Source: Pascua guehoae (taxonomy: Eukaryota; Basidiomycota; Tremellomycetes; Trichosporonales; Trichosporonaceae). Taken from it: a stretch of DNA of 64,000 nt. The notes under the pieces are model-generated. The model made no database searches. It was given only the letters and a program-made list of their open reading frames with translations, and was not told the origin of the DNA. Shown in pieces: positions 46,276 to 56,945 of this stretch. A program made the position numbers and the translations under genes. Every line of letters starts with the position of its first letter. The first letter of the stretch is position 1. The stretch is taken from contig BCJX01000008.1 in assembly GCA_001600415.1 (NCBI GenBank), positions 463,262 through 527,261 on the forward strand, given 5' to 3'.

Positions 46276-49231
46276 ACTGTAGACGGAACCGTAATGATGC
46301 CGTGCGAGCGGCTTTCCGACACGCCGAGACCCCCCGCATGGGGGTCGCACTTTGTAACCGCTCTTTCCGTCTAGGCTCCCCGCAGGGGGGCCGCCGCACA
46401 CACAGCGATTGTAGACGTGATGTGATGTATGCGCCCGACGAGGCCATGTACCAGAATGTCACTCCACGCAACCACCCCACCAGGCATGCACCACCACCAC
46501 CACCACCACCACCACCAACACGCCCTCCGTCGCCGCATACCGTTCTCAGCAGCACCACCGCAAATGCGATCCCAGCATCATATCGCAGGCCATGACTCGA
46601 TGTCACGCTGAACCCAATCGCTCGGGCCATTTTCAAACGGCGGCATGGGAGTTTGAGCATGTGCCGGCGGCCGCAGATGCGGCGGGGGCCGAAGATGGAA
46701 GATGCCCGCCGGCCAGTATGGGTGCTGGGTGCTGTTCTGCTGTTCTGCGCTGGGGGGGGGGCGGGGGTTTCAACATTACTCCTAGTTCCTCCCAAACCCA
46801 ACCTTGTTCCACAGCGGGCAAGAGTCGGGTCGTGGTCGGTCACGGAGTTCTGTCCGTGCGTTGAGGGACGGACTGGCAAAGGCACGCCGAGGTGGAACGG
46901 GCATGAGTGCCTTTCCCTCTGCGAGGCCGTAGGCCGTTCATGTCGCCTTGGCGTGCGGGGTTTTGGGAGAGCTGGGGGGAGCGTGCGGCATGAGGAGGTT
47001 TGTGACGTTTGGGTTTGTGCCTGGCGCTTGTGTCGCGCGGATGTCTTGTTTTTGGCGGGTGATGGAACGTGATCTTCGTTGGGACCGGGCGAGAGTAGGC
47101 AGGCGTGCGAGAGGGGGCGATGGCGTCTGGCCCACTGCCATGAGAGGATTGAGAGATCTATCAGCCGTACTCTGTGGGTATACGGTTAACTGGGGGCATG
47201 GTCACTGATAAGCCCGGTGCGCGGCGTGTGACGTCTGGTTGTGTTGTTGGTCTTGCGAATTCACAATAGCAGTGACGCGCAATAGCTTCTAGCCTCTCGG
47301 ATGCTAATCGTCCATTGTTGCTCCAAGACACGATGTTGTGCGAGCCACAAGCAGTTGCCTATGAGCGACCTGCGCCGTATTGAATGCGGCTCTTCTGCAA
47401 GCACGAGTTGCTGTGTAGCATGGATGCCGCCCTGGGCTCTTTGCACTATCCCCAATGCCAAATACGGGATGCTAGTTGAGCAGTCACGACACAGCAGTAC
47501 GGGCAGCCAAGGGCGACTACCAAGCCTGCAAGCGCTACAGACCTTTACCTCAATCACTAGAACGTGCTGTTTTGGGCCAAGGATGGGTGTTTGCCGTCCC
47601 CTACACCTGTCCCCGGCCCGGTTCTGCTGAACTCTTCATCTCGCAAATCCCGCGTGCAAAAGAGTCGGCAGGCGCGTCGCCGTAAAGGAGCCTCACCTTT
47701 TCCCAGGCTATCGGGGCAGGGGAAGGGAAAACGAGGACCGCAGGGGAAGGGATAACGAGGACTGGAAGGTGGCTATGTTGTGGTAGTGTGTGTGTGGGCG
47801 ATGGGCAAGTGAATCAGCCGCCGACAAGCTCAGGGAACGCTTGTGGGACAGCACTGCATTGCGAATTCGACATCTATACCTCCCCGTCGGTTATCTACCA
47901 TGCCATGGCCTGAAATGCACCGCCGGAATCAAGATAAACCCATCACCGCCAAACATGGCACAGATCTCGCCCCCTGGCGTCCCGATGCTGCCGGAGATGG
48001 CGCCCCCGATGTGGTCGGAGATGGCTCAGGACGATCAACACACAGTACCACCAGTTCCTGGACTTGGTTTTGATTACCGACTATCGCTCCAACTTATCTG
48101 CACTATCTGTACGTTGATCTATTTGTGCTCGCCATCCGATCAGCCCGCATCACTACCACGATTCTTGCGGATTCTTAAGCACAAAGCACACTGCACGCAC
48201 CAAGTGCCACACACTCCAGCTTCCGCGACGCTGACGACGGGTCCCGTTGTTTTCCAATGCATTCATTACGTAACAGTCTGCTCTTTGGTATCGCGGAGCG
48301 AGGGCCCAATGGCGTGGTGGCAGTTTTTTGCTCGTCCACTCGTTATCTTCGGGGCAGCACATGGCACCAAGGTATTTTTGCTCCGCAACGTCGGTTGTTG
48401 TTGTGGAGCAATAATTGGCCGCCCAAGCCACAATTCCACAACAAAAAGCAGACGCCGCAGGGGAGACGCAGTTTTGGCTGTCCAGCTACGTACCTCGTAG
48501 TCTTGGCAGTGACAGAGCTGCTCTGTTCAAAAAATGTCTCGGACAAGATGGCTCGCTTGCATTCAGCACTCTGCCTAGTTCACAAACCGGCTGTGGCAGT
48601 CACTCGATAGCTGGTACATAGTGATAACAATCCTAGCACCGCTTAGCCTTGGCGGTAGCGAGGCGCGATACAACAGCTCCATTGGGTTCAAGCGCAGCTA
48701 CCGCAGTCTGCCTGAAAGATTGATTTGGTTTTTGGTCTTGCGACCTGTTGTCAGAGGCGCCGGCAGTGCGCCACAGCGGCATCGTACCCTGCCCGTCCCA
48801 GCCGCGGCCGGCAATGCTATTTTCGGTCCACCTCTGCGATTGTGCCTGTGATGCATGCAGACGAGCTGCGGCCGGGCTATAGGGCTAATCTCGTCCATTA
48901 TTCGGCCACACGCGCTGCCGCCGTCAGTCGGTGGAGAAATTACACATGCCAGAGTTTCTCTTCTGGGCCCAGAGCGCGCGCTCCATGGTATCCCATCCCG
49001 CACAATCAGGTCTGGATGGAGACAAGAGTATAATGGTGACATGGGAAAGCGAGCTGGTTCCTCATCACACACTCATTCATTGCGGTCTCTGACCAGAGAC
49101 CTTCTCGTCGACGTTCGTCGCCGACTTACCCCACCCCCGACCTCGTGTTGTGAACAGACACACTCTACGGCACCGGCTGTCCGTTCTCCCCCTACACATA
49201 CTCCCCTCCCTCCCCCCCCCTCACCTCCAAC
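46276..49231. other. Intergenic, 3 kb, no convincing gene
   Basis: Contains an (ACC)n run at 46489-46518, a two-copy 24-bp repeat (GCAGGGGAAGGGA...) at about 47716-47763, and several short open frames of unlikely composition. The final 60 bases are CT-rich and lead into the permease start. Confidence 0.45.
46489..46518. repeat. (CAC)n microsatellite
   Basis: About ten consecutive CAC/ACC triplets downstream of the BTB-like gene, in non-coding sequence. Confidence 0.95.
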
Positions 49232-51245
49232 ATGGGCGACGATATCGAGAAGCAGCTCAACGCTACGTCCCCAGCGGCTGTGGTCGACGTCCAGCTGCCC
49301 TCGCACAGCAGCTCCGAATCGGACTTTGCGCGCAAGGACGGCTCATTCCTGGACAAGTTCCAGTACTACAACGGCAAGCTTGAGAGCGCCGTCGGTATCG
49401 AGGCAGTGGGTATTGCGCGTCCGTCGCCGTCGGTCATGTGGCCAGAGGTGCAAAGGCATTGATTGCGAGGGGTGAGGCGTGGGCCTATGCTCGCAGATAG
49501 CACCGGGGTGGTCCATGCGTATCTATCTTGGCTACCCGAGTGTTTCCATGTCTCGCGCCTGTCTTTTTCGTGCCTGCCTACATGGCCCAAGCGCTGCCTG
49601 ATACAATACGAGACGAGACCCGTACGCCAGCCGCTCGGATACGAACGAGGCTCGCAAATCCCCCGAGACAGACCTGACGCTCAGCGTGGTATCGAGCGCG
49701 TCCCAGAGGACGAGCGCCATGACACCAAGCTCTACGGCAACCTCACGATTTGGATGGCGGCCAACTGCGTGCTTCCGACGTTTGGTGTGGGCATTCTCGG
49801 GCCCCTTGTCTATGGGATGCACTTGGGCGACTCGATGTGAGTGTTGGCAGTCTTTGGACATTGCGTACGGAAATGGTCACCACACCAGCCCCGCTATTAG
49901 TCTACTTGCGAATAGTCCTGACACTATTTCGCAGGCTCACAGTGGTCTTTTTCGTCCTCATGGCCTCTGCAATCACCGCGTTCTGCTCGACGTTTGGGCC
50001 GGCGCTCGGACTGCGCCAGATGACATCGGCACGCTTTGCGTGGGGCTGGTATGGTGCCAAGGGCGTCGCGCTGCTCAACTGCATTGCCTGTGTGGGCTGG
50101 GCGACTGCCAACACGATTGCCGGCGCGCAGACGCTGTGTGCGGCTGGCGAATGGAAATTTTCCCCCGCGGTGGGCACAGTGGTTATCGCCATGTGTACCC
50201 TCGTGCTCGGCGTCTTTGGGTACAAGTTTTTGCACCGGTACGAGCGGGTGGCGTGGATCCCGACGGCGATCACGTTTGTCGTCATGCTCGGCGTAGCGGC
50301 ACCGCACCTCATCAACCAGCCCATGCCCGTGGGGCGCGCCGAGGCCGCGTCCGTCCTCTCGTATGGCGGCATTATTTGGGGCTTTTGCATCGGCTGGGTC
50401 TCGCTCGCGTCAGACTACAACGTCTACATGCCCAAGACGGCACCCTCGTGGCGCATCTTTATGTGGACGTACCTCGGCATCACCGTCCCGTGCATCCTCA
50501 TCATGTGGCTCGGCGCTGCCATCGGCGCGGCTGCTCTGGCAGGCGCTGACCCCGCGTTCGAGGGCTCGCGCCTCGCCTACTGGTACACCATGTACGAGAG
50601 CGAGGAGGTTGGCGGCCTCGTGTACGCAGTCTTGGTCAAACCTATGGGCGGCGGCGGCAAGTTCTTCATGGTCCTCCTCGTTCTTTCAGTCATTGCCAAC
50701 AACGTCGTCAATGTCTACTCGATGGGCATGTCGTGAGTACCTCTTATATATACGCGCTTTCAAGACTGAACACTGACACATTCAGTATCTCGGTCATTTC
50801 CAATTATCTCTCTCTCATCCCGCGCATCGTGTGGCCGTGCGTCATCACCGCCATCTACATTCCCCTCGCCATCGTCGGCGCCGACAAGTTTGCGACCACC
50901 CTCCAAGACTTTCTCGGCATCCTCGGCTACTGGCTGGGCATCTTCTCCACCGTCGTCCTCGAGGAGCACTTTATCTTCCGCAAGGGCAAGTTTGCAAACT
51001 ACCACGTCGAAGAGTCGTGGAACGACTCGAAACGCCTCCCCGTCGGTCTGGGTGCCATGGGCGCGTTCTGCTTTGGTGTCGCCGGTGCGGCCGTCGGCAT
51101 GTCCCAGGTCTGGTACACGGGCCCACTAGGCAAGAAGGTCGGGGGACCGTTTGGTGGTGACATTGGGTTCGAGCTCGCTTCCGGGTTTGCGGCCGTTACA
51201 TATCCCATCTTCCGCACGCTTGAGCTCAAGTTTATCGGACGGTAA
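49232..51245 (+). CDS. Purine-cytosine permease, NCS1 family (Fcy2-like)
   Basis: Four exons, 49232-49405, 49685-49836, 49935-50732 and 50786-51245, encode 527 residues, the normal size for fungal NCS1 permeases. The cytoplasmic N-terminus contains the family pattern RGIERVPEDERHD...NLTIWMAANCVLPTFGVG, followed by GPLVYGMHLGDSML, the AKGVALLNCIACVGWATANTIAG segment (TM3 region) and GFCIGWVSLASDYNVYMP. About twelve hydrophobic segments are present. NCS1 proteins take up cytosine, adenine, guanine, hypoxanthine or related bases by proton symport at the plasma membrane; the substrate range cannot be read here. The first intron (279 nt) is long for this genome. The start has a CT-rich leader and context CCAACATGG. 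Confidence 0.93.
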
Positions 51246-51704
51246 CACCACGCCCCTCACACACTATAATAGAATAGTTACCACACTCATTAGACGCCTC
51301 GAGAGGCTTTCAGTTTCTACTTAGGGTAAATAGGGCTCGCCATTGTGGGCGACAAGAAGCATGAACAAGTAGCAGAAAAAAACACAACTCGGTCAGGCTA
51401 TTTTACGCGTTGGTAGCCCCAGTGGCAATGATTCGTATTGAGAGGGATGACTCGTATTGAGAGGAATGACGCGTATTGAGAGGAGCGGACCCGACTGCCT
51501 CCCTCGGCCCCGACCCACCATACCCTAAGCGTTAGGGAAAGCTGAGAAATCGATTGATTGTCACGGCGAATGAAGCCTCAAGGCCCCCTCGGCGCGTGCG
51601 AGGCATGGCATTGAAATACGGCGTCCTCGGTCAGTTGCCAACATCCCACATTTTGAGAGCCGCCGACGTGAGCCGCCACGCATGGGATAGACGATCTTCC
51701 AACG
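51246..51704. other. Intergenic between permease and tRNA-Pro
   Basis: Contains the 19-bp tandem repeat listed separately. Otherwise nothing recognised. Confidence 0.5.
51434..51488. repeat. 19-bp tandem repeat, three units
   Basis: CGTATTGAGAGG(G/A)ATGAC occurs at 51434, 51453 and 51472 (the last shortened), between the permease gene and tRNA-Pro. Confidence 0.95.
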
Positions 51705-51798
51705 GCGGACATGGTGTAGTGGTATCATACTCGTTTTGGGCTTACCTCCGGGTTCGAACGCTTACGAGAGGTCCTGGGTTCAAACCCCAGTGTCCGCC
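51705..51798 (+). tRNA. tRNA-Pro(TGG) with intron
   Basis: Acceptor GCGGACA (51705-51711) pairs with TGTCCGC (51791-51797). D loop contains TAGTGGTAT. Anticodon stem CTCGT pairs with ACGAG. Loop T-T-TGG-G gives anticodon TGG, with an intron of about 22 nt directly after position 37. T arm CTGGG-TTCAAAC-CCCAG. A T7 terminator follows at 51801. Confidence 0.93.
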
Positions 51799-52096
51799 GC
51801 TTTTTTTCACACGGGGGGGGGGCCTTTGCCAGTTTTGCCCCAAATTCGGTACACACGTAAAAAGCATTGTCATGCGAAGATGTATTCTAGGTCGCTTCAG
51901 ACTTTGCTTACTTACATCGCCGCCGTACTGTACTGTAGGACGCATCAACGAGTCGGCCCGGATGTAGGAAGAATCGCCACATCCAGCTGAAACCGCAGGG
52001 GTGGTGCTGACTCGATTCGAGAGTACAACCGCTCGCTCCCACACCCTCTCGTCAGTTCTGGTCCCTCTCTTTGTCTCTCTCTCCATCTTTGTCGCC

Positions 52097-53344
52097 ATGA
52101 CTGATACTACCCCACCTCTCTCCCTCGATGCTTTATCACTCGATGACGACCTCAGCACGGCTGGCTCGCAGTCCTCCCATCCCGCTGCAGCCACCCTGAG
52201 CTCGCCAGTACTTGCCCACCACATGTTTCCCCATATCATTGACAAGATTGTCGACGCCGCGCCCTACGAGTCACTCCTTGCCCTCCGTTCTACATCGTGG
52301 GACTTTTGCAACCGGGTAGATTGGCTGCTGGCACGTCACGTCATCATGAGGGGGCCAGACGCGTCAGACGACGTGTGGGATAATCCGGGAAGGCCATACC
52401 ACTATACGCACTTCATGACAACGACCGACAATAAGCGACTTCCATTCTTACATCAATTCCACACTGGACAGGCCTTGTCGGCCAAAGCCATCTCTCGTCT
52501 GCGCAATTGCCTGAAGCATACACGATTCATCGACGTGTACGACGATCTGTCCTGGGAACTGTATCACGACGAGGTGCGAGGCGGCGCAGACTTCACTGGT
52601 CTGGAATGGCTCAAGCTCCACTTGTGCCATGTGAACGGCTTTTATGACGAAACAGGGTATTTCGCGGGACAACAGTGGTTTCCGCGAGTCGGCACGTTTG
52701 TGACATTTGTGCGGTTTTTCTGCAATCGCTGGAACCGCCTGCGATACATTACAACGATCAACTCGTATCTCCCGGCGCTTCCCCACATTGTCGAGCGGAT
52801 CGTTATTACGGTGACCATACCGCCGGCCGATACGTGCCATTACATGGACGAAGTGGACATGCTGTTTATCCGTATTGGCGACTACCCCCAATCCCTCCGT
52901 GAGGCCGTGTTCATCTTTGGGATCATCGACTCCCAGACCATGGATGACGACGAGCAATTCATGACAAGCGACGACAAAGGCGAGTTCTACGGCATCGACG
53001 CGATTGTCGACTTTAACCGCCTCGGGCATTTGCGATATACATTGGTCGACATTTGCAGCACGTATCCAGAACATTTCGGCCTGCCTAAAGATACCGCCCC
53101 TGCACAGATTGAGGACATGGTCCATGCGCAAGTTTGGCAGCGGCTTCGCGACATGCAAGGCGCAAACGGTTGGTCGGACGAGGTCGTCGCTCGCAAGGCC
53201 GCAGCCTTTGAGACCATCTCCCGCTCGGCGTATGAGGCCCGGGTGGGCAACGACGAACAGTTCAACTTTGAGACGGCCTTCAATCTGGAACTCGCTCGGG
53301 AACAGTTCTTGGAACGGTGGGCACAAGCTTGGCCAGACGGCTAG
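52097..53344 (+). CDS. F-box-like protein (family member 2)
   Basis: Intronless, 415 residues from the ATG at 52097 (context GTCGCCATGA), which follows a CT-rich leader; the frame is open upstream but without another ATG. After a Ser/Asp-rich N-terminus, residues 41-80 read HHMFPHIIDKIVDAAPYESLL then LRSTSWDF, VDWLLARHVI, the family's F-box-like module. The middle (about 100-330) has the regular hydrophobic pattern of a substrate-binding repeat domain with no recognisable consensus. The C-terminus holds IEDMV, WSDEVVARKAA, FETISRSAYEARVG, matching the next gene. Inferred role: adaptor of an SCF ubiquitin ligase. It sits 607 bases upstream of a paralogue in the same orientation. Confidence 0.82.
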   Translation: MTDTTPPLSLDALSLDDDLSTAGSQSSHPAAATLSSPVLAHHMFPHIIDKIVDAAPYESLLALRSTSWDFCNRVDWLLARHVIMRGPDASDDVWDNPGRPYHYTHFMTTTDNKRLPFLHQFHTGQALSAKAISRLRNCLKHTRFIDVYDDLSWELYHDEVRGGADFTGLEWLKLHLCHVNGFYDETGYFAGQQWFPRVGTFVTFVRFFCNRWNRLRYITTINSYLPALPHIVERIVITVTIPPADTCHYMDEVDMLFIRIGDYPQSLREAVFIFGIIDSQTMDDDEQFMTSDDKGEFYGIDAIVDFNRLGHLRYTLVDICSTYPEHFGLPKDTAPAQIEDMVHAQVWQRLRDMQGANGWSDEVVARKAAAFETISRSAYEARVGNDEQFNFETAFNLELAREQFLERWAQAWPDG

Positions 53345-53951
53345 ATATACCGCCGATTGGTGTCTACGTTACATTGTAGACGCCACCCCACTCCGCGGCC
53401 CATGATACTCGTTAACCACCAACGGGGCTTTGCCTCAAGTGTCGTATGGACTGCTGTGTCAGTCCCTCTTCTTGCGGCTGAGCGCTCTAAACCATTTCGC
53501 AGTCGACGGGTGTGGTTGCCTCTTATCCTACTGTGCCGTACCAGTTGGGAGAGTGTGCTCTCTGCATAGCTGCGTACTGAACCACACTGTACTGCTCGTA
53601 GTGTATTCGTCCTTGTCAACTGCTACGTGCTGAATGTTGCCAAGTTGGGCACTGATTACCATCTGCATGGTCCTTGTGCCAAGATTGGCAATGTATGCCA
53701 TATCTCAGTCCACCTGCAGCCACCTGGTCTGTGCGTAACTGACACATGTCGACGAGGCGTCGTGGCGCGTGGCGTCCAGAGTACCAGATTGCCATCTCCT
53801 GATTTCCTTCGTGCATTCTCATCATTGGCCATTACATTACACAGACCTCAACTTCCCGCCGCCATTGCCTTTGTCCATTCTTGGTACCTGTTCGCCTTTG
53901 CTGCCGACCTCTATCCTCTTCCTAATCACCTCTCCTCCGCCTCTACCCACC
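53345..53951. other. Spacer between tandem F-box-like genes
   Basis: 607 bases without a supported gene. CT-rich near its 3' end, in front of the next start codon. The in-frame extension from 53769 is more likely 5' leader. Confidence 0.5.
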
Positions 53952-55028
53952 ATGACCGACAATACGGCACCCCGGCCGCCCAACACCGAGTCCACGACTG
54001 TGCGGGCCTCTGATCCACCTATCCCTCTGAGCCCGACTCGCGTTCTTGATCACCGGATGTTCCCGCACCTGGTGGACCTGATCATTGAGAATGCCCACCC
54101 CGAATTGCTCCTCGTCCTTCGACGCACGTGCTGGGAAATGTGCGAACGGGTCGACGCCGCCCTTGCGCGCCACCTCCTCGTATCGTCGTGCAAGGTGCAT
54201 TATACAGACCTCACCTCGTGGTTGGGCAGGTGCAAGCGGTTGCCTTGCCTGCATCGCCTGGTGCAGCCGGTGAGGGGCCATTTGCCAGACTTTGACCGTA
54301 TTCAAAGGTGCCTGGTAAACGCAGAGGTCGTCGAGCTGCAGCAAGGCGTGCGCCCCGACCATTTTCTTCAAGAGGAGCCAATCGACTTTGCGAGGGTGCA
54401 TACTGTAAAGTATCATGCTATTCAAGCAGGAGCCTCTTGGGGGTCGCGGGGTGTCTACAAGGACCTGGGGGGATGGCTCGCATTGTTCCCGCGCGTCAAG
54501 ACGTTGATGACGCTCACCGACGCCTTTACCTTCCGCCTGTTGCCATTGTTGCCGCACTCGCTCGAACGCGTCGTCATGGTCTTTCGCGAGCTCGAGGTAG
54601 GCGCCCTCACCAGACCGACACCGGGGCCCTTCGAGTGGCCTGCCCACCTCGCAGAAGTAATCTTTCTTTGCGCCGACTGGGGTCCTGCAATCGAGCTGCA
54701 AGACGATCCTTTCAAATTCATCTATTCCCTCATCGATACCTCGCGCCCCTCGCGCATCCGCTTTACATTCGTCCACCTGCACGAGACCGACCCAGGAGAC
54801 TTTCAGCTGCCGCCCGCTTATACCCCCGACCTGGTCGAGGACATGCTCACCGAGTACATCAAGAAGCAGCTCGGCCGGCGCAACCCGCACTGGACAGACG
54901 ACGACGTCGCTCGCGATGCGGCTACTGTTGAATTCATCTCGGTTACAGAGTATTCCGAGCGTGTCGGCGGCCACCAAATGTTGTATGAGGTGTGTTTCAC
55001 ACAAGAATACGACTGGGGTTGCCGTTAG
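53952..55028 (+). CDS. F-box-like protein (family member 3)
   Basis: Intronless, 358 residues from ATG 53952 in an ideal context (CCCACCATGACC). An upstream in-frame ATG at 53769 would add 61 residues of leader-like Pro/Leu/Ser text and is less likely. Residues 33-75 carry LDHRMFPHLVDLIIENAHPE, LLLVLRRTCWEM, VDAALARHLLV. The C-terminus has VEDMLTEYIKKQLG, WTDDDVARDAA, VEFISVTEYSERVG, aligning with the gene 607 bases upstream. Clear tandem paralogue, diverged to perhaps a quarter identity outside the end motifs. Same inferred SCF-adaptor role. Both of its strands are open for over 1 kb; the plus strand is chosen because the motifs are there. Confidence 0.82.
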   Translation: MTDNTAPRPPNTESTTVRASDPPIPLSPTRVLDHRMFPHLVDLIIENAHPELLLVLRRTCWEMCERVDAALARHLLVSSCKVHYTDLTSWLGRCKRLPCLHRLVQPVRGHLPDFDRIQRCLVNAEVVELQQGVRPDHFLQEEPIDFARVHTVKYHAIQAGASWGSRGVYKDLGGWLALFPRVKTLMTLTDAFTFRLLPLLPHSLERVVMVFRELEVGALTRPTPGPFEWPAHLAEVIFLCADWGPAIELQDDPFKFIYSLIDTSRPSRIRFTFVHLHETDPGDFQLPPAYTPDLVEDMLTEYIKKQLGRRNPHWTDDDVARDAATVEFISVTEYSERVGGHQMLYEVCFTQEYDWGCR

Positions 55029-55699
55029 ATGCTGGCACCGGCTCTGGTACGCGTGAGCTCCATGACCAACACCACGTAGCCGCATGTAGGTCGAAAGGGT
55101 GGACGCCGACAAGCCCAGATGAACATAAATGTGAAGCACGAGGCGAACACCAGTCGTGCGTTGCTGTGCTCGTGCTCGTGCTCGTGCTCGTGCTGGTCCT
55201 CTCTGGCCACTGTGACACTCATCACTTGACAATCCGGGGTGTGACAGCGGAATAGAGGCGACACTCCCCACGGGGTTACATGGAGTGGCGGGGCAATGGA
55301 TTGATTGATGGGGGCTGGTGGTCTGTGCGCCCCGCATCAACGTGATGACACCATCGACAACAGCAACAGCACCAACAACAACGACAACAACAACAAACAC
55401 TGCGATCGTCTCATTCACCGTTCAACTACCCATCATTGTCACTCATCCTCCCCGCTACTGGCGATATCTACATCCTCTCTTTGTCTCTTTGTCTCTCTGT
55501 TTCATTCTCGGTGTCACTCTTGCTCTCTTTCTTCCACTCTTGCTCTCTCTCTTCCACCCTTGCTCTCTCTCTCTATCTCTCTCTTCCATTCTTGCTCACT
55601 CTCTTCCACTCTTGCTCTCTTTTTCTCTCAGCAACGTCGTCATGCCTCGTCGGCGCCGCTCGCAGCCACGACAACGTCGGCGTCGGCCCCGACATGACC
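55029..55699. other. Spacer with simple repeats
   Basis: Contains (GTGCTC)5 at about 55166-55194, an ACAACAACAACA tract near 55365-55400, and five near-copies of a CTTGCTCTCT-TCTTCCACT unit at about 55520-55625. The CT-rich block resembles the leaders in front of the intact F-box-like genes. Confidence 0.7.
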
Positions 55700-56589
55700 A
55701 ACCTCAACTCGACGCCCCCACCGCCCATCCTCGACCACCGCTTCCCACATCATGGACCTGATCAAGGCCGCCTGGCGTCGCTCCTGGCCCTTGGCACGTC
55801 GCGGCAGTACGACCGGGCCAACCACATACTCACGCGTACTCGCGCGGTACCTGATCAATGACGAGGTGCGTGCAGTCCATGCACGCATTTGGCGCGTGGC
55901 AGAGCGCCGCGGCCGTCTGTATGGCGCCGAGGATCCGCGTCGGCGTGCGGCCGAGGAGCCCGACTGCACGTCGAGGCGTGCCTGTACGGGTGAGTCGAGT
56001 CAAGCTCAACCGCTCGGTCGGGGGTATCCAGCGACATGCCGCAAGTGCCTGAGGTCTTTGACATTGAGCACACGACGCATGGCCGTCTCGGACAAGGATT
56101 CCGACAATAACATGTACGACGACTGGGGCGACTGGGACGACTGGGACGACTGGGCCGACTGGGACGACTGGGACGACTGGGACGACTGGGACGACTGGGA
56201 CGACTGGGACGACTGGGACGACTGGGACGACTGGGACGACTGGGACGACTGGGACGACTGGGACGACTGGGACGACTGGGACGACTGGGACGACTGGGAC
56301 GACTCGACGACGAGCCCGTCAACCCGCAGCTCGATTAAGCGCAATAAGACTCTTGGCAGTGTGGGTTGAGAAGTTTGTCAACCTCTGCGATCATGCTGGC
56401 CGGCTCCTCTTGCTGCCCCTCGATGCATCCCCGCAACAAGAGCAGCTTTCACTTTCTCATTGGCGTCCATCTCCAACGTCCAGCATGGTCGGGTCCGACG
56501 CAGACGTCACTCGCAAACAAGTCGAGACCATCTCCCTCACAGTATCAGTCGTGGGGGCGACCAGCATTTTCGAGGCTCTGTACGACTAG
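55700..56589 (+). pseudogene. Broken F-box-like paralogue carrying a (GACGACTGG)n array
   Basis: 55715-55870 contains pieces of the family's N-terminal module spread over two frames: ILDHR-FPH, then MDLIKAA, then ASLLALGTSRQYDRANHILTR, then VLARYLIND. Small indels separate them. At 56496-56589 the C-terminal family motif reappears ([14 protein letters not shown]...) and ends in TAG. The middle is replaced by about 20 copies of GACGACTGG (56117-56302). One frame, from ATG 55752 to 56369, stays open through the array as repeated Trp-Asp-Asp, so a short product cannot be excluded, but the family domain is disrupted. It lies directly downstream of two intact copies in the same orientation. Confidence 0.7.
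56117..56302. repeat. 9-bp minisatellite GACGACTGG, about 20 units
   Basis: Nearly perfect tandem array with two early variant units (GGCGACTGG, GCCGACTGG). In one plus frame it reads Asp-Asp-Trp, and a minus frame reads a Ser-rich or Pro/Ser/Arg repeat. Confidence 0.98.
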
Positions 56590-56945
56590 CGTTGACATCC
56601 TACCCCCCGTTTGCAACGGCATCGACTTTGCACCGTCTGTTCACTCTGACTTTTCCAACCCACGTTGACGCCGACTTTGCACCGTTTACGCGACTTCCCA
56701 CCGCCTGTTCACGCCGACTTTGCGCAGCCTTTTTCCTAACACGGCACCGCCTCCACCGCCCGTTTTCGACAACGACACCGAAGTCCCACCGTACATACTA
56801 GATCAAACTCTGGACAGGCTGGTGCTGCGTAGACTGCAGCATTCAGTAGAAGTCCAGTAAAACGAGTCAAGTAGGCAACATGTCAAGCCGGCTTGATGAC
56901 CTGCTCCGTACGTCGTGGCATCGTTATTCTACTCATCTCGTGCTA
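56590..56945. other. Intergenic with degenerate repeat
   Basis: CGACTTTGCACCGT(C/T)T and CACCGCCTGTTCACGCCGACTTTGC words recur three or four times at about 56625-56735. Otherwise nothing recognised. Confidence 0.5.

Noticed and set aside
52448..53326. 292-codon open frame on the minus strand
   Set aside because: Antisense shadow of F-box-like member 2, without recognisable features.
53943..55418. 491-codon open frame on the minus strand
   Set aside because: Mirror of F-box-like member 3. The family motifs are on the plus strand; the minus translation is low complexity outside the overlap.
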